Origin: Haliclystus octoradiatus
Taxonomy: Eukaryota; Cnidaria; Staurozoa; Stauromedusae; Haliclystidae
Assembly (NCBI GenBank): GCA_916610825.1
Contig: OU744448.1
Location: 8,914,650 to 8,978,649 of the forward strand
Direction: 5' to 3'
Length of the DNA: 64,000 bases
Both the position numbers and the translations under genes were made by a program. The notes below the pieces were generated by a model. The model made no database searches. It was not told the origin of the DNA and saw nothing but the letters and a program-made list of their open reading frames with translations. How positions within the stretch are numbered: position 1 is the first letter of the stretch; each line of letters begins with the position of its first letter. This document shows positions 26,801 to 39,682 of the stretch, piece after piece.

Positions 26801-29800
26801 TGGTTTCTACTAAAACAATTAGACAACTCAGACTCGTTGTCTAATTGTTAAATTGTGAAGAATTGAGCAACCAATCGGAATGCAGATCATCGAATAGTAT
26901 ACACTAGTCGGTTTCGACTAAACTTATATAGACTTTTGCAATAATGACAATATCTTTGTACCACGGGCACTACTGATTGGATACATTTTTTCACAGAAAC
27001 ATGCCATATGATACGTAACAGATATATAACAAGGTGCGCATTTCACAAAGATATTGAATAGAAACATGCAATATAGAGCATCAAGGTTTAAGTTTTAGTT
27101 TTACTTTCAAATAGCCATGATCCGACATTTTCAACTGCGGCAATATATTAAGCAGTTTAATCCAGAATTTCATATTCGTATAACAATAATTAGCGAAGAA
27201 TCATGCGAATAACTTGTAATGTTAACCCATTGGCCACGTTTAATGACAACAAGACTGGGACGTACCCGTCTTTTTGGTCAGGCTTTTTGAGTTTGGAGAA
27301 CTTAAGAATTAAACAAGAATGTATGTCATGACAAAATTTCTAAGAAATATTATCATTATTTTGTTAGAAAGTGGAACGAAACCCAAACCATAGTCCACAA
27401 ATTGCAATACAACTGAGAGTACAGACTATTTCTAGGGTTTCCCTTATATGGTGTTTTGCCTAACTATGTTGAAGTAAACTATGTGTATATGCTAATAATT
27501 CAGTAAGTGGCTATATACCCGGTCAACGTAGTTACACTTTAGGTTGATTTATTGGGTACCATGTGAAACCGGTTCTTGTATTCGCCTATCTGTGATATAC
27601 CGATACAAAATAAAGCTAAACAACATTTATAACAACAGAAGATCACCAACCTTATTGAAGTCGGATACAACTCAAGTGACCAAACCTGCTTCGAATTAAA
27701 GGCAATTGTCACAACAAGCTGGCCAAGCATACCAACACATAATCGACCAATGGATGCATCTGCAACACAAAAAAGAACACATTATAATATTGTTAACTAT
27801 ATTAAAGTTTCAATTCTCTGAAAGAATGCAGTATCATATACCATAGCCATTAAATAATCCAAGCACAGCCAGCATGATAAACACTGCAACACCGATCATT
27901 GTACTACAACAAATAACGACTTTGCGACCAAATCTAAAATAGCAAAAAGGAGAACACATGTTCTGCAAAAATTTCTTATAGATATATAGTTGTACATAGA
28001 TATAATATGGGTCCTCGGGCAGGATAACTCATGGTCCCGGCGTGAATCAGCTCGTGGGTCTCCTGGGTGTCATTTTGTCTTTCAGAGAAAGGGCTCAATA
28101 TTTTTGACCACCTTTTATATTCAAAATACTAAAACTTTTAACTCAAATCAATTTTTCTAGTTCTTTTAAAAATAACATTTGAACATTTTCCACATTCAAG
28201 TTGAATTTGATGCCCCTATTTCGGTTAGAATCCCATTTAAAGTGGTACGTCCCCGTACAGCAATCGTGTGGTGGTTTCATGCCAAGTAAACCTCTATGCA
28301 GCAGCCAGTGATCATAGCTATAGATACATTGACTAGTATAAGCCATCGCCACTCATTCCAAGATTCTGGTGGGCACAAATGGACAACGATCTACCGTCTT
28401 GAATGGAGTAAGCCTAAACATACCTACTTTTAAATGTTCCTTGGGAAGCCCTAGCATTCCTAAGATAATATATTATTAGAATTATAGATCATTCTGTTAA
28501 CCCTGTATTTTATTATCTTTTTTTATGGAATGACCTATCATTGTCCATCCGGAAAATTAAACATTTAGTAGATCCTTTTAAATTCCATTTTTTAAGATTT
28601 GAATTTTTGAATAAAATAATTTGAAAATACCTTACGATAAAAGTTATGTTTGTCTAATGGCAGATTGTATAGTGCTATATGTCTTCATTCATTTGACAGA
28701 GCGGTAAATAAAAACTTGTGTAACAGTAAACAAAGTGCATTTTTTGACTCTTTCACCATGCATAATTATTATTAACATACATTATATATTACTCATTAAA
28801 CTTGAAATTCATTATTAGAAAATACAACTCAATTTTTAGAAGGTGGCCTTTATATATAAAGGAGATGATTCAATTAAAACTCCTACTTTTGACATATCAA
28901 TGTAACTTCAAAAGGTGGTCTCTATATAGATTCATAAAATCATTGAATGTGACTCTGATCGCTGATTGGTTGCTGTTAATGTTTGTGTCAGGCTACGGAT
29001 AATCGTAAAATTACGACCTTCCACTTGAAACCCCAAAACGTAACAAAATAACAAGAAAACAAGATGGCGTTAATAAGAAGAAGGAGTTTTGTTTCATAAT
29101 TTATAGAGCAAATAAAGTACCATTCCAATTCAAATTAGCAGCAAGAAAACACAATTACTTTTAAATCAAATCATATTGAAAATAGTCTATATAACTCCCT
29201 GTTTAATGTTTCTGTCCTTAGCTCTACGTCATTTTTGTTTTGCGGATAAAACCCCAAAGTCAGGCAGCACGTTAACCGATAATAGATTTCAGTATTTCAC
29301 TGCACTTCAAAAGTAAAAACGTATAGGATCCTGTATACGAATAGCTGAATAATGCTTTAAATGTTCTATATATACACTGTATGCAAACCAATGCTCTTTG
29401 CGTTTATTTTCAATTGTTATCTGTTTTATTTCTTTTTTATAAAGGGTAGTTCTATTAAAAAATCGGCGCTCGTTCTAGTCTCTACGATAACGTACTGATT
29501 TTAGGAGAATTTAGATATGATCAATATATTTAGCTTTTTAATGTCAAAATAAACAGATGATTTATATTATTATAACTTATTTTATTAAATAAATAGAAAC
29601 AATTATACGTGTTAAGTACTCTGATACGAACACCTAGGTGCTATGAAACACTCAAGTGGCCAAAATCACTCGCCTGGCAGCTCGTGATATTTTAAGCCTC
29701 TTTCATGTCTCACTACGCACCAAGCATGCTCTTATCAGAGTAAATAAAACTCACGATCGTTTTCTTTTAGTTCAATATATCCACTACAGACTTCAGGTCA

Positions 29801-32800
29801 TCAAAGTGACCGTTATAGCAGGTATTAACTGAAAAAGGTAAAGGAATTATACGTGAACCTGAAATCTTTGGTGCGATGGTGCATAAGTCCAGTATCTGCT
29901 TAAGGTTTCAATTTCCTGCTTTAGTGATCGTCAATCATACTAGTCTAGTAATTACAATCCTTAATATATTAATTCAGAATCACCACAAAGAGTAGTGAGA
30001 TAGAGAAGGGACCATCTCTAGGAGCGAATCCATTAAATAAAGGAGACAATTAATGGCATTGAGTGGAGGAATTACATTTTATTACGTCACGAGAAGAAGT
30101 AAACCATCATGTACTGGTTTATTGTAATTCAACTATCTTCACGGATAATAAACGATCGTTTTACATAATCCAGCCACATTTAAGACAATAAAATGCAGAT
30201 ACTGTATTATGTGAAAATTAACCTCTCCAAAAAGAATCTTCGGCATTTCCTGGAATCCAATCCCAGGTAGCCAAACAAATGATTTCCGTTTTACTTCTTT
30301 CATTTTAAAGCTCTGTCATTTCCATTGATATTTCACCAAAAGCTTGAAAATAAAATAACATTTGCATAGCAACAGGTCAGCCTATTTATAGATATGCCCT
30401 CAATTCTAATAGTAGTCGTGTTAACAATAAAACGTCGACATTGAAACTTTGGTAACAATATCAGTTTCATACAATTGAATTTCAAATTACAGTAAAGTAA
30501 CAGCAGTCTTTTTACATTTAATGAGAGAATGATGGTTTTCTGTATAAATTATCGAAAATGTTGGAGTCCTAGATTATTAAACCTCTTTGTACAGTCATTG
30601 GCTGGATTTGATCACTGCTCACCAGCTGATATGGTGGGCTATAGCCCTGAAACCATGTAAACACACGTACTGCAGTACGAAAATAGAGAACAACGTGTGT
30701 ACTTGATCTCACTAAAAGGTGTCGCCTCACTTTACCGGGCTGGCCCATCTCACGTAAACATCCCCTTGTTTGGCAATAGGTATTAAAAGAATCCGTTCTC
30801 CGGTGTACTGGGCTGCGATCCTAGTCATTTATGATTCCAGGATATGTATAGTATCCCCTCTTCAAGCGAAGAGTCACCTCTATAAATCCTCCATTCGAGC
30901 ATGATGTGAAATCTGTGATGTATTACACATTTTATCCGCGGAATGATGCAAATATGATAACATCGATTTACCAAACATGTTCTTGTTTTGTATAGCAGTG
31001 TACAGTACTTCCCACAATTCGCATAAAAAATCCATCAAGCAAAAGTGATTGCTAGCTTCAATTATTACCTAAATGTGTTGTGGATTTCCTACTATAAAAT
31101 CAATTATATTTATGATGACCATGGCTAGATAGTAAACAGCCCCAACTGAAATAATATTTCCAACAATTGAGCATAACTGATACTCTAATGGTCTAGATGA
31201 TTTACGTTGGCGTATCTACAATTACCATAATTATGAAATTTCATTATATAAGGAATAACTTCAAATCTTATGTGGCTTTGCGATGATTAACTTCTTGTCA
31301 ATGATATTTTCCCATAAATTAAATGGTACGTTTATTTCAACATGGTAAACCTCTTTCAGCAAAAATGAATGATGCAAATTGGAATCAATCGAGGCCTATA
31401 ATTACTGTTATCAACCCTTATCTTAGACAATTCTGAAATTTTCGTCTTACCTGTCAGGCAAGATGACTCCTAAAATTGCTGCTGGTATCTGCATACATGT
31501 AACCAATGCAAACATAACATATAGATTACCACCAAACCGAGAAGAGGCAATCGACAGTCCATAGAAAGCTATGCTGATGGAAAACCTAAAGTGATAATCA
31601 AGGGTTATAGTCATGTTTCAATCGTCCCAATTGGACATACGCATTGAACTAAAAAAGATGACGTGGTTTGAGAAACAAAAAATTGAGAGATATCTCAGCA
31701 AGCGTAGTTTTGTTTTGAGTAATTCAAGGGGGCTTGCCACACTTTAACCGTATGAGATTTGTGTATATGTACGTATGTGTATGTATGTATATATATATAT
31801 ATACTGAGTTTATTTGTCTGATGATTGCGTAAGCATGAAACTATTAGTAACAATTATGAATGTGTAGTCTTTGACTCCTTTTATTATATTTAGCTCTGTC
31901 AAATGATATCGAGCACTATTTTTTGCTATTAGATAATATCTAATATATATATATATATATTTATAGCACAATGGATAACAGGCAAATGAAACAAAGGAGA
32001 TATTTTTAAATCCATCCTCACTTACATTTGGGCTTAATTAAAAACTTATAAAAATAAACCATTACTTATAACAAGGTACAGAGAACTTATATCAATAAGT
32101 GGTATAAAAGAGTTAAAATTTAAGGTAAATATAGATAATATATAACTCAGCAGCTGTTTTTACTACAGTAGCTACAATACTTAGATAAATTAACTTTGTT
32201 AAATTTTGTTTGGAATATTTCCAAAGAGTCAGAAGGAATTACATCTTCAGAAAGGCTATTCCATGGAATGAATGGCTCTGTTGGCGAAGGTATATTAGCA
32301 ACAATCATATTTGTAGTTCATCTTTGAACGAAGTCTCGGAGAGTGTCCATGATTAGTATACCTTGACTGGGAAAATTGCAAAAAAGTCGACTGGATCTAA
32401 ATCTACTAAATTATATAAAATTCTGAATAAAATTTTATGGGTATCAATTTTTTGAAAATGAAAATGCTGATGTTGTACAATTATATATTATGCATTAGAA
32501 CTTTATGGGGTAATGCGTTTTAATAGACGCATTCCTGTTCTCTCCCCCCGTCAACCTATTCTAGATATATATTGGAATTAATATATTCGTCCTATATCCA
32601 GCAGAATAATTACATTCAAATATTACCAGAAGTTGCATAAGATGAGAGTTTTCTTGATTAATTTTCTTTTGAATATATCGAAGAATGATCCACATGGCGA
32701 TGTCATCATCGTTGTAGAAGTAGATGGTTTCAATGATAGTGCTGGCAGTTTATCAGAGCGCCCATTCCATCTTGCCATTCGCATCAGCGTTGCTTCAGCT

Positions 32801-35800
32801 TGCCTACAATATCCATTTGTAATTTGCCATCGGATTGACTCAGGAACAAAACTACAAGTAAACAAGTATTAAATTTCAATATTCAGATACCCATATACTA
32901 CATACATGATGTACCAGATCAACATCGTCTCAATCTGATTTCAGATTTTTGTTTTCAGCACTAGTTAAATAGATGTTAAATAAATTATATTTGATTGAGA
33001 GCATGCGTAGGATTCATTTTTGCTTTATTGCCAAGCAAAGCAGCATCGGCCGCTTACAACAGCTCTATAGAAGGTTTACATGCAGTCACAATAAACATGA
33101 CTTCGAAATCACGGAAATAATTTACTATACGTTCATATATGTATCACTTCACACTTCTAATCTTCTTTATGTCTTAGTATAAAGATCGCTCTTAGATGAG
33201 GCTTTGACCGTTTGTTTGAAAGAAATAATAGCTCTGAAATATTACCTGAAAAGCTGTAAAACAGGAGGTTTCACAAATTTCGACCATCAGCAAGCCGAGA
33301 AACACAACTTCATAACATTCAATTCTCTCTCAACAGGACAGCTACTCTTATATATCACGCACAGCTCAAAATCATTCTCCTAATATTGAAGCCTTGCCTA
33401 TTCTATAGTCGTGAATGATCTGTGATACAGGCTTAGCTCCTTCATAGCCTCTGTTAGACATCATACCAGCTCACGATAACATATTTAAAGAAATAGTAAG
33501 ATACTTACAGAAATAGAAAGACGAGTGGCAGATATGGAATAGAACACACCAGAGCTAAATGTCTCCAATTATGAATTAAATAGGCTTGTAAATCTAATAG
33601 CAAAAATGATGTTGATAAAACAAACCAAAATAAATTAATAACAAGGGCTCTTGAACCTGGACCAACTACTTCTAACATAAGTGTCATGTTATTGATCCCA
33701 ACACCAGGTAATGCCATACCACATAATACCAAACAGATGCCAAGTAATATTGGTGAATTTGACAAACTACAACCAATCAGACCAAGTATACCCATTAGGA
33801 ACGTAATAAAACTAATTCTTTTACGTCCAAATTTATCACCGATTATACCAACTGGTATGCAACCAATCAACCAACCAAAATAGACCGCGGAACGTATTAA
33901 TACGGCAATGTACTCTCTGTCACAGACCAGGTCAAACTGTAAAAGGATAAAAAGTGATAAGTTTCAACGACAGCAAGTTTTTAAAGATCTGGACCATTTT
34001 ACGGGGAGCCCATTACTTTTCTGTTACATTTTATTTGCGAATAATAATTTCTCTTCAGCTCTACATAATTTTATATACCTATAAATGCGAATATCTTGTG
34101 TGTGTGTGTGTTTGCGGTGGTTTATCGTGATTTTATAAGTCATTTCCAAAGGAAATGAGTCAAATCACATTTTGGAATTACACTTGTCAATTTTTGTGCG
34201 CAAATTGAGCGGTGCACGAAAGAATCTGACCAGGCACATATTTGAACACCTATTTTGTTTTTGAATTCAAATATTGTGTAAACAATTCTAAAAACATAGT
34301 AACAGGTTTTATGACAAAAGGTGTATTTATCCTTCGACAGGAGTCTGTATGGCTTACCCGAGCGCAAGTCAAAGGCACCGATAATCAAAGATCACATTTG
34401 GTAACTTCACTTCTCACTCCGTCTTTACAATTGCATATCTAACCATAGTATAGTGAGATGGTTAGGAAAGCCGGCAGATCAAACTTTCTAAAGAAAGTTC
34501 TTTTGTTCGGCATTGCATAGAGGGTTTTATCTTGTAGGAAGGGCTATGCCAATAAGATTCATTCTATGACAGGGAGAAGGCATAGCGGTATAATTAAGGA
34601 TATTATATTTTGGAGGCAAGCGTTTTTAAAGAATTTTATTTTAAGTTTTATATCTGACGTTTTCGAATTTCTGTTTTAAATTGGAAGCTCCCTCTGATAA
34701 GAAGTTACGATTTCCCGACTCAGTAATTGAGCTATTTTAGCTTTTTGCAGCTCGATGATAGCATAATGTTTGCCAGCCTGCGTATAGCCTAGCTCCCCAA
34801 GGCCCACTATATCGCTGTGCTCATCCCATACGAAGCGTCCGCAGGTAAAGTGAAGTACAGGGGTTGTGGCACATGTCTATCCTGCGTACTAGCCCCGAGT
34901 CAATTCGGAAACCAATAGAGTCTGTAAAGTAATGTGTGATTTTCAGCCCATCAGAAATGTTACCTTCATAAATTTGGTAAATTATTCACATCCCAACTCA
35001 CACACTGTCACAAAAAATCAACAGTCATTAAATCATAACTCTTCGTCAAACACGCCCTAGTTGTCAGCCACGACAATGATCTTAATGATAATACGAAGTA
35101 ATGCATAAATGAAATCCCAAATTCTTGGGAAATTGTTGGGCTGAGAATCACACCTTAGTTTACAGACCTTATGGCTTTAGTAAAAACCTCAGGGCTGGTA
35201 CGCAGGGTAAATGTTTGCACGGTCAATATTGTAATATTACAATACATTATTGGTTATAGTTTAGTTAACTTCACCCAGAGACGATCTTCATCATGAGCAG
35301 AACTGGTATACCCTTTCAACAATCAACACAAATTCCAATATTTCTGTCAAATTATCTACATGTCAAATTAACTCATGTTATTTTATCGTATATTATTCAT
35401 GTTAAATAACTGTACATGGAAATTCGATTAGACATGTCTATCTATAAACTTTATTCGTTCTTGTATAACCATTGGAATATGATTATATCATACAATATAC
35501 AGAATATCCGCGTATGTTCGTTTGCTTTTGCAAGCGAAGAGTAATATCGTACAGTTCCTCGTCGGTGCAGACATGTTCTTTGTATCTTTCTGTAAGTTCG
35601 CTTGTCGATTCGATTGCTATAATGTCTTTCAATAAAACAAGCAATGTGCTTTATGAGGTGACTGCTGATCACAATTATATATGACTGAAAATGTAACAAA
35701 CATTAATAATTATACATTTAGATACATTAAAGTCTTAAAGATCAGACGTTGTCTTCGTTAATCAGAGTTCCATGCGACCATTGATATCTTTATGTGTTGT

Positions 35801-36879
35801 GTATATTATAAAATATATTGATGTACAATTTGACATAGTTACATTATCATTTAAATATAAATATTTCTGTCTAATGATTGCTATAAAAGGATTAAACTTG
35901 AAGTAACAGTATACGAATGTGTTGTCTCTGACCTTTTTCTATTTCTATTATTATTATCTATACATATAATGATTCTTGTAATTACTGAGAATATAATGAA
36001 TTGAGATATTATACAAAATTAATTGAAATTATTTATACATAGTATTTAAAAATAGCATGAAGGGATCGATAAAAGCAATTCATAATTACTTAATTAATTC
36101 TACACATTACTATATATTGAATAAATTTATCAATTTCCTTTTCTAAAGAAAGTGATGAATAAAATAAGATGAATCTAATCAATTTACTACAATAAGCAAT
36201 CTATAATTAAGTGCTGTATTGTATTTATTCACACAATAACTTCTCCGTCTGATGTTTGCCGGCCTTTGTTCCTAACCATCTCACTATACTACCTGGTGAC
36301 ATCCTCTGCGCATAACATTACTATTTCAATTTTGCAAAATTGCATTAGCATATCGGTGTGGCGTTTCAATTGGAAAGGTTGAATGAAGGATTGCCAAATT
36401 TTAATTATGCAAAAAATATCTGCCATTAAATCAACAATTTGGATTACTTTGTTATAAATAAAAATACTTACATCAGCCACACAAGATATTGATGATGATT
36501 GATGTGTAAACTGCCATGCATTTCTTGGCATTGAACATCTTGCTGAAAAATCTTTCATCCCTGGCGTCATAATACCTTCCAAACTGCAATACACGTTTTT
36601 CGAAGCATTAACTCCCACAGCTGATGTACATTCCCATGGAATTTCAAGTCCAATGAAATATGCCATAAAAGATATATAACCGCATGGTAAAGACATTAGT
36701 GCTAAACCGAAAAAATTAAATTTTTGAAAAATACCAAATTGGCCGACACTATATAGTGCTTTATCCACATCATTAATTTCATTTTCATTGCTTTTGTGAA
36801 AACTTTCCTCGTGTTGATTTTGAATTGAATCTTGCTCAGAAAATGAACTACTATAATCATGACTTGCTGAAATGTCCAT
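23740..36879 (-). CDS. SLC22-type organic ion transporter, gene B (8 coding exons, 564 aa)
   Basis: Recent tandem duplicate of gene A with the same predicted fold and role. Coding exons on the minus strand: 36879-36472, 33936-33509, 32851-32627, 31585-31451, 27933-27842, 27759-27651, 25642-25434 and 23828-23740. Phases join without error to 1,695 nt, and every exon has the same length as in A. Marks: N-glycosylation sequon at 91, GDKFGRKR at 169-176, GPGSR at 228-232 (shared with C, altered in A), PESIRW, ELYPTSIR, LPETNG. Most differences from A fall in the Ser/Thr-rich loop of exon 3. The terminal intron again uses a GC donor. No stop or frameshift is present, so the gene is probably functional. 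Intron 4 holds the 466-bp block shared with A, and intron 6 holds a 1.16-kb insertion that A lacks. Confidence 0.9.
24257..24445. mobile_element. Inverted-repeat element in gene B last intron
   Basis: Ends AAAGGGTTACCACAT and ATGTGGTAACCCTTTT are inverted repeats, and the arms continue inward through TTTGTATTCATATTTACTAAAC and its complement. It lies in an insertion of about 0.7 kb (24257-24980) that gene A lacks at the matching place near 8297. Confidence 0.65.
25434..25642 (-). CDS. Gene B exon 7
   Basis: 209 nt; acceptor ATTCCAG|GAGTC, GC donor CATCAG|GCAAGT. Last two helices and LPETNGKPL. Confidence 0.87.
25763..26920. mobile_element. 1.16-kb composite repeat inserted in gene B intron 6
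   Basis: Begins TTTAACAATTAGACAACGAG and ends GTCGGTTTCGACTA. A second copy of about 0.76 kb with both ends lies at 54483-55241, which defines the unit. It contains inner inverted copies of the ACAATTAGACAAC end (near 25850 and 26810-26850) and a self-complementary middle. Gene A has an empty site near 9310. No coding frame seen. Confidence 0.6.
27651..27759 (-). CDS. Gene B exon 6
   Basis: 109 nt; acceptor GTTGCAG|ATGC, donor ATAAG|GTTGGT. Same residues as gene A through SLELYPTSIR; the differences I see are silent. Confidence 0.87.
27842..27933 (-). CDS. Gene B exon 5
   Basis: 92 nt, same borders as in A; one visible residue change (VAVF for VAMF). Confidence 0.85.
29946..30411. other. 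466-bp intronic block near-identical to gene A
   Basis: Counterpart of 12865-13330 in gene A intron 4: same length, about three mismatches. Gene C intron 4 shows no recognisable equivalent. Confidence 0.7.
31451..31585 (-). CDS. Gene B exon 4
   Basis: Acceptor CTTTAG|GTTTTCC, donor GACAG|GTAAG. Helices 7-8, with few substitutions from A. Confidence 0.85.
32627..32851 (-). CDS. Gene B exon 3
   Basis: Acceptor CTTGTAG|TTTTGTT, donor TTCTG|GTAATA. PESIRW followed by the central cytoplasmic loop, the fastest-changing part between A and B. Confidence 0.88.
33509..33936 (-). CDS. Gene B exon 2
   Basis: Acceptor TTTTACAG|TTTGACC, donor TTTCT|GTAAGT. Begins FDLVCDREYI; the true exon extends well upstream of its first internal Met at 33870. 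Helices 2-6 with GDKFGRKR. Confidence 0.9.
34870..35208. repeat. Inverted repeat with CCTGCGTACTAGCCCCGAG ends
   Basis: The left end (about 34880-34900) and right end (about 35187-35206) are complementary copies of CCTGCGTACTAGCCCCGAG. It lies upstream of gene B exon 2 within intron 1, and belongs to the same end-sequence family as the elements at 39604 and, more loosely, 52629. Confidence 0.5.
36472..36879 (-). CDS. Gene B exon 1
   Basis: 136 codons, donor GCTGAT|GTAAGT (A and C have GTGAGT). Tail, helix 1 and cysteine-rich loop. Differs from A by few residues, for example QFTHQ for QFTKQ. Confidence 0.9.
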
Positions 36880-37034
36880 TGTATAACCATCAAGCTTGAG
36901 CTCCTATCCAAAAATGAACTTTCGCGTGGTATACTGTTGATGTGACAGGCTCTACTATCAACCGATCGGATAAGCCGAAACTGGAATAACCAGTTTGTCG
37001 GTCTTTGAAATTTACACGCATAATAAAATTCCAT
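36880..37034 (-). promoter_or_regulatory. Conserved 5' flank of gene B
   Basis: Matches the region upstream of gene A; conservation then continues patchily to about 37672. Probably the 5' untranslated region and proximal promoter carried along by the duplication. Confidence 0.45.
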
Positions 37035-38157
37035 TGAGTCGTCATTTTTATTGTCAATGTTTGCCGAAGAGAAAAGGATTGTAAATAATAATTTTAACGA
37101 GTAAAAGACAATGTAGACATGACAATGTCAGAAGTTCTAAGTCTTGATAATCAGTAACCTTTCCAGTCCCGTGCAGCTACAGCATAGACGTTTTTCTACA
37201 AGAAAGTTATTCAAGTATAAGAAGGTAATATATTATCTGGAATTGATAAGAAAGCTCAATACTATTTATATAGGATTTCTTAACCTGAATGTTAAATGTC
37301 AGTGCATTTAATTGTTATTTGAAGCATAAATACAATTGTATGCCGTCAGATATATAATTTAAATTAATAAATTAAGATTATGAAAATAATACAAAAGTTT
37401 CGATACTTTGGGATATCTGTAATCTAAACGTTGTTATTCTACTTTTAATATTAAATCTCCAACGAACTGGGTGTCCAGCACATTGCAGAATGATCTATCA
37501 CGGACTTGTTTGACTGGTTTGACAGGATAAACAGGTAAACAGTGCTCGACTTTCTCGCATGAACGCATGTGGGTAGACGTATTGCTATATTTACATTTTG
37601 GTGTTTGCTTGTGTGTAGGCAGGAAAAATAACACATAAAGGTCAAATATTCAAGTAATTAATAAAAACATCCAAGAATATTACAATGTACAAAGATATTT
37701 ATTCTAAAGGCAATTCAGCATTATTGGATATGCAAAAATCATTCTTGCCAATAGAAAACATTATTAGAGAAAGCATGTTAAAGAATATATTTTCTAGCCA
37801 CATTCTTAGCGGATTTGGATAGATATTTTTCTTCTGTTCGTACATTTTGTTGTAGAGTTTTTACACAGCGCGACCTTTCCCTGTCAAAATTAGCATTAAA
37901 CATGTTATTTTGGAGATTCTGGCGTCCCACTTGAAACCACCAAAAAGGAATGATGTTATTTTCCACAAGAGAGTTTGACAGCGATTTTTGGCCAACATTA
38001 TATGTTTTAATTGCTTACACGCGAAAAAAATGACGAAATCGTTGTACTTTTTTTTCATTAAATCAAATTTTAACTGTTCATCCCGATTCTACTAGCTACT
38101 TTTCTTATGGTATAACATATTCCAAAAAGAGCTTTAGACCTTCTAATACTTATCACA

Positions 38158-38298
38158 TCATCAGGATTATCGTGTTGCTACGCAACGATATTGGAACGCG
38201 GGTTAAATCTGACAGAAATAGGTTTAAGATGAATTTTGAGACGAAAAACCTTAGACTTCCAACATTGTTGTGTAGCAACACGATATTCCTGATGACGT
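38158..38298. repeat. Inverted repeat (foldback)
   Basis: Arms CATCAGGATTATCGTGTTGC and its near-complement lie about 140 bp apart end to end, with an unrelated middle. Probably a MITE remnant. Confidence 0.5.
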
Positions 38299-39603
38299 GA
38301 AAGGTATGTGATAGGAAGTGTTGAACGAAAAGTTACAACTTTGAAGGTATCCTATGGCACCGCAAAGTCGATGAGACGTCATGCTGGAATCAATATGAAT
38401 TCTTTCACAATGACGTACTAAGAAAGAAGTGCCACGAAAAAATTCCAATGACTGCACCACTGAATTTTCATTAAATACGATTAGAAAGCTACCCGCAGGG
38501 CAAGCAGCAATTACAGTAGAGATTTGGTTGCTATAAATAGTACAACGAATGCAGATGTCAAGTTTAGTGTTACTAGCCATTTATTAAATTTAATTTCTCA
38601 ACATTCTTTTATGGATATAGTCTGCGCTATAGACCGCAATTCATTCACCTATTATTTAGCGAATAAATCGCTGTCTGGGACGCAGGCTATAATGGATATT
38701 GTTACAGAATATAACTATTATAGAGCTACAACACTTTACGATTAGACAGCGAGCCCAAGGTTGGCTACCGTCCTGAATAGTCACCTGGTACTACCAAGTT
38801 GGTTCACTGAAACGTAATGAATAAATGAGCCGCAAGCGAGTTTACTCTAGTAACTCTAGCTCCCAGGGTGTCGTACATGAGCCCTTTTCTTTAACGAAAC
38901 AAATACCTCTTCAGTATTTCATCGTTCTAGTCCCCGAAGTTTTTAATTTTATCAACAAAATCTGTCAATTTCACTCACGAAGAATTGAACACAAGTTTAT
39001 TGGCCCAATCAGAATCGTGAACTTGATCAAGAGCAGTGCAGAAAAATCTCCCGGAAAATTCCGCCATTGTTTTTTCGTACATTGAACTATTCACGATAAA
39101 AGAAGATTCTATTGTAACTATCATGATTATTATTGATTTATTATCATTTAAATCATATCCAAAACTTAAATTTGGTCCACAAAACATGTTTCGACCTTGG
39201 TCACGCTAATTCGACCAATCAACCTACTAGGAACCATTCGATTAATTGTTATAGAATAAATTTGGGAATAATTGACAAATTGACCATCGCGCTTTGGAGG
39301 CTTTAAGTGGAAAAGTGAATGCCATTTCTCAAGCCACAAGTAAGGGAGTGAAGGCAGTGCATCACGCATCATACATATTCCATACATATTCGAAGAACGA
39401 GCGCAAAGGCCACCGGTCAATTGTATGCATTTAACTCAAATATGCGATCAAGGAGGCTGAAAATCTACTTGACAGCCGTAAAGATGACCGTTTAGTTGTA
39501 TGCATAACTCTATTCTGCCATTTATCTTTTTGTTGGTTAATTTTTTTTTCTGTGCGTTGTTATGATGCAACCACTTTAAGGTACCTTTCTCTCGCACATT
39601 ACC

Positions 39604-39682
39604 AGCCTGCGTACCAGCCCTAGGTTTTTCCCGAAACCATAGGTTTTAGAAATAAACCTTGGGGCTGATACGCAGGCTAGCA
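39604..39682. repeat. Short MITE-like hairpin
   Basis: AGCCTGCGTACCAGCCCTAGG and a near-complement enclose a 30-40-bp middle. The ends resemble those of other AGCCTGCG-type elements in this window. Confidence 0.5.

Noticed and set aside
33686-33883. Plus-strand frames opposite exon 2 of each transporter gene (also 18144-18341 and 49560-49751)
   Set aside because: Antisense shadows of conserved coding sequence; they exist because the sense strand is conserved.
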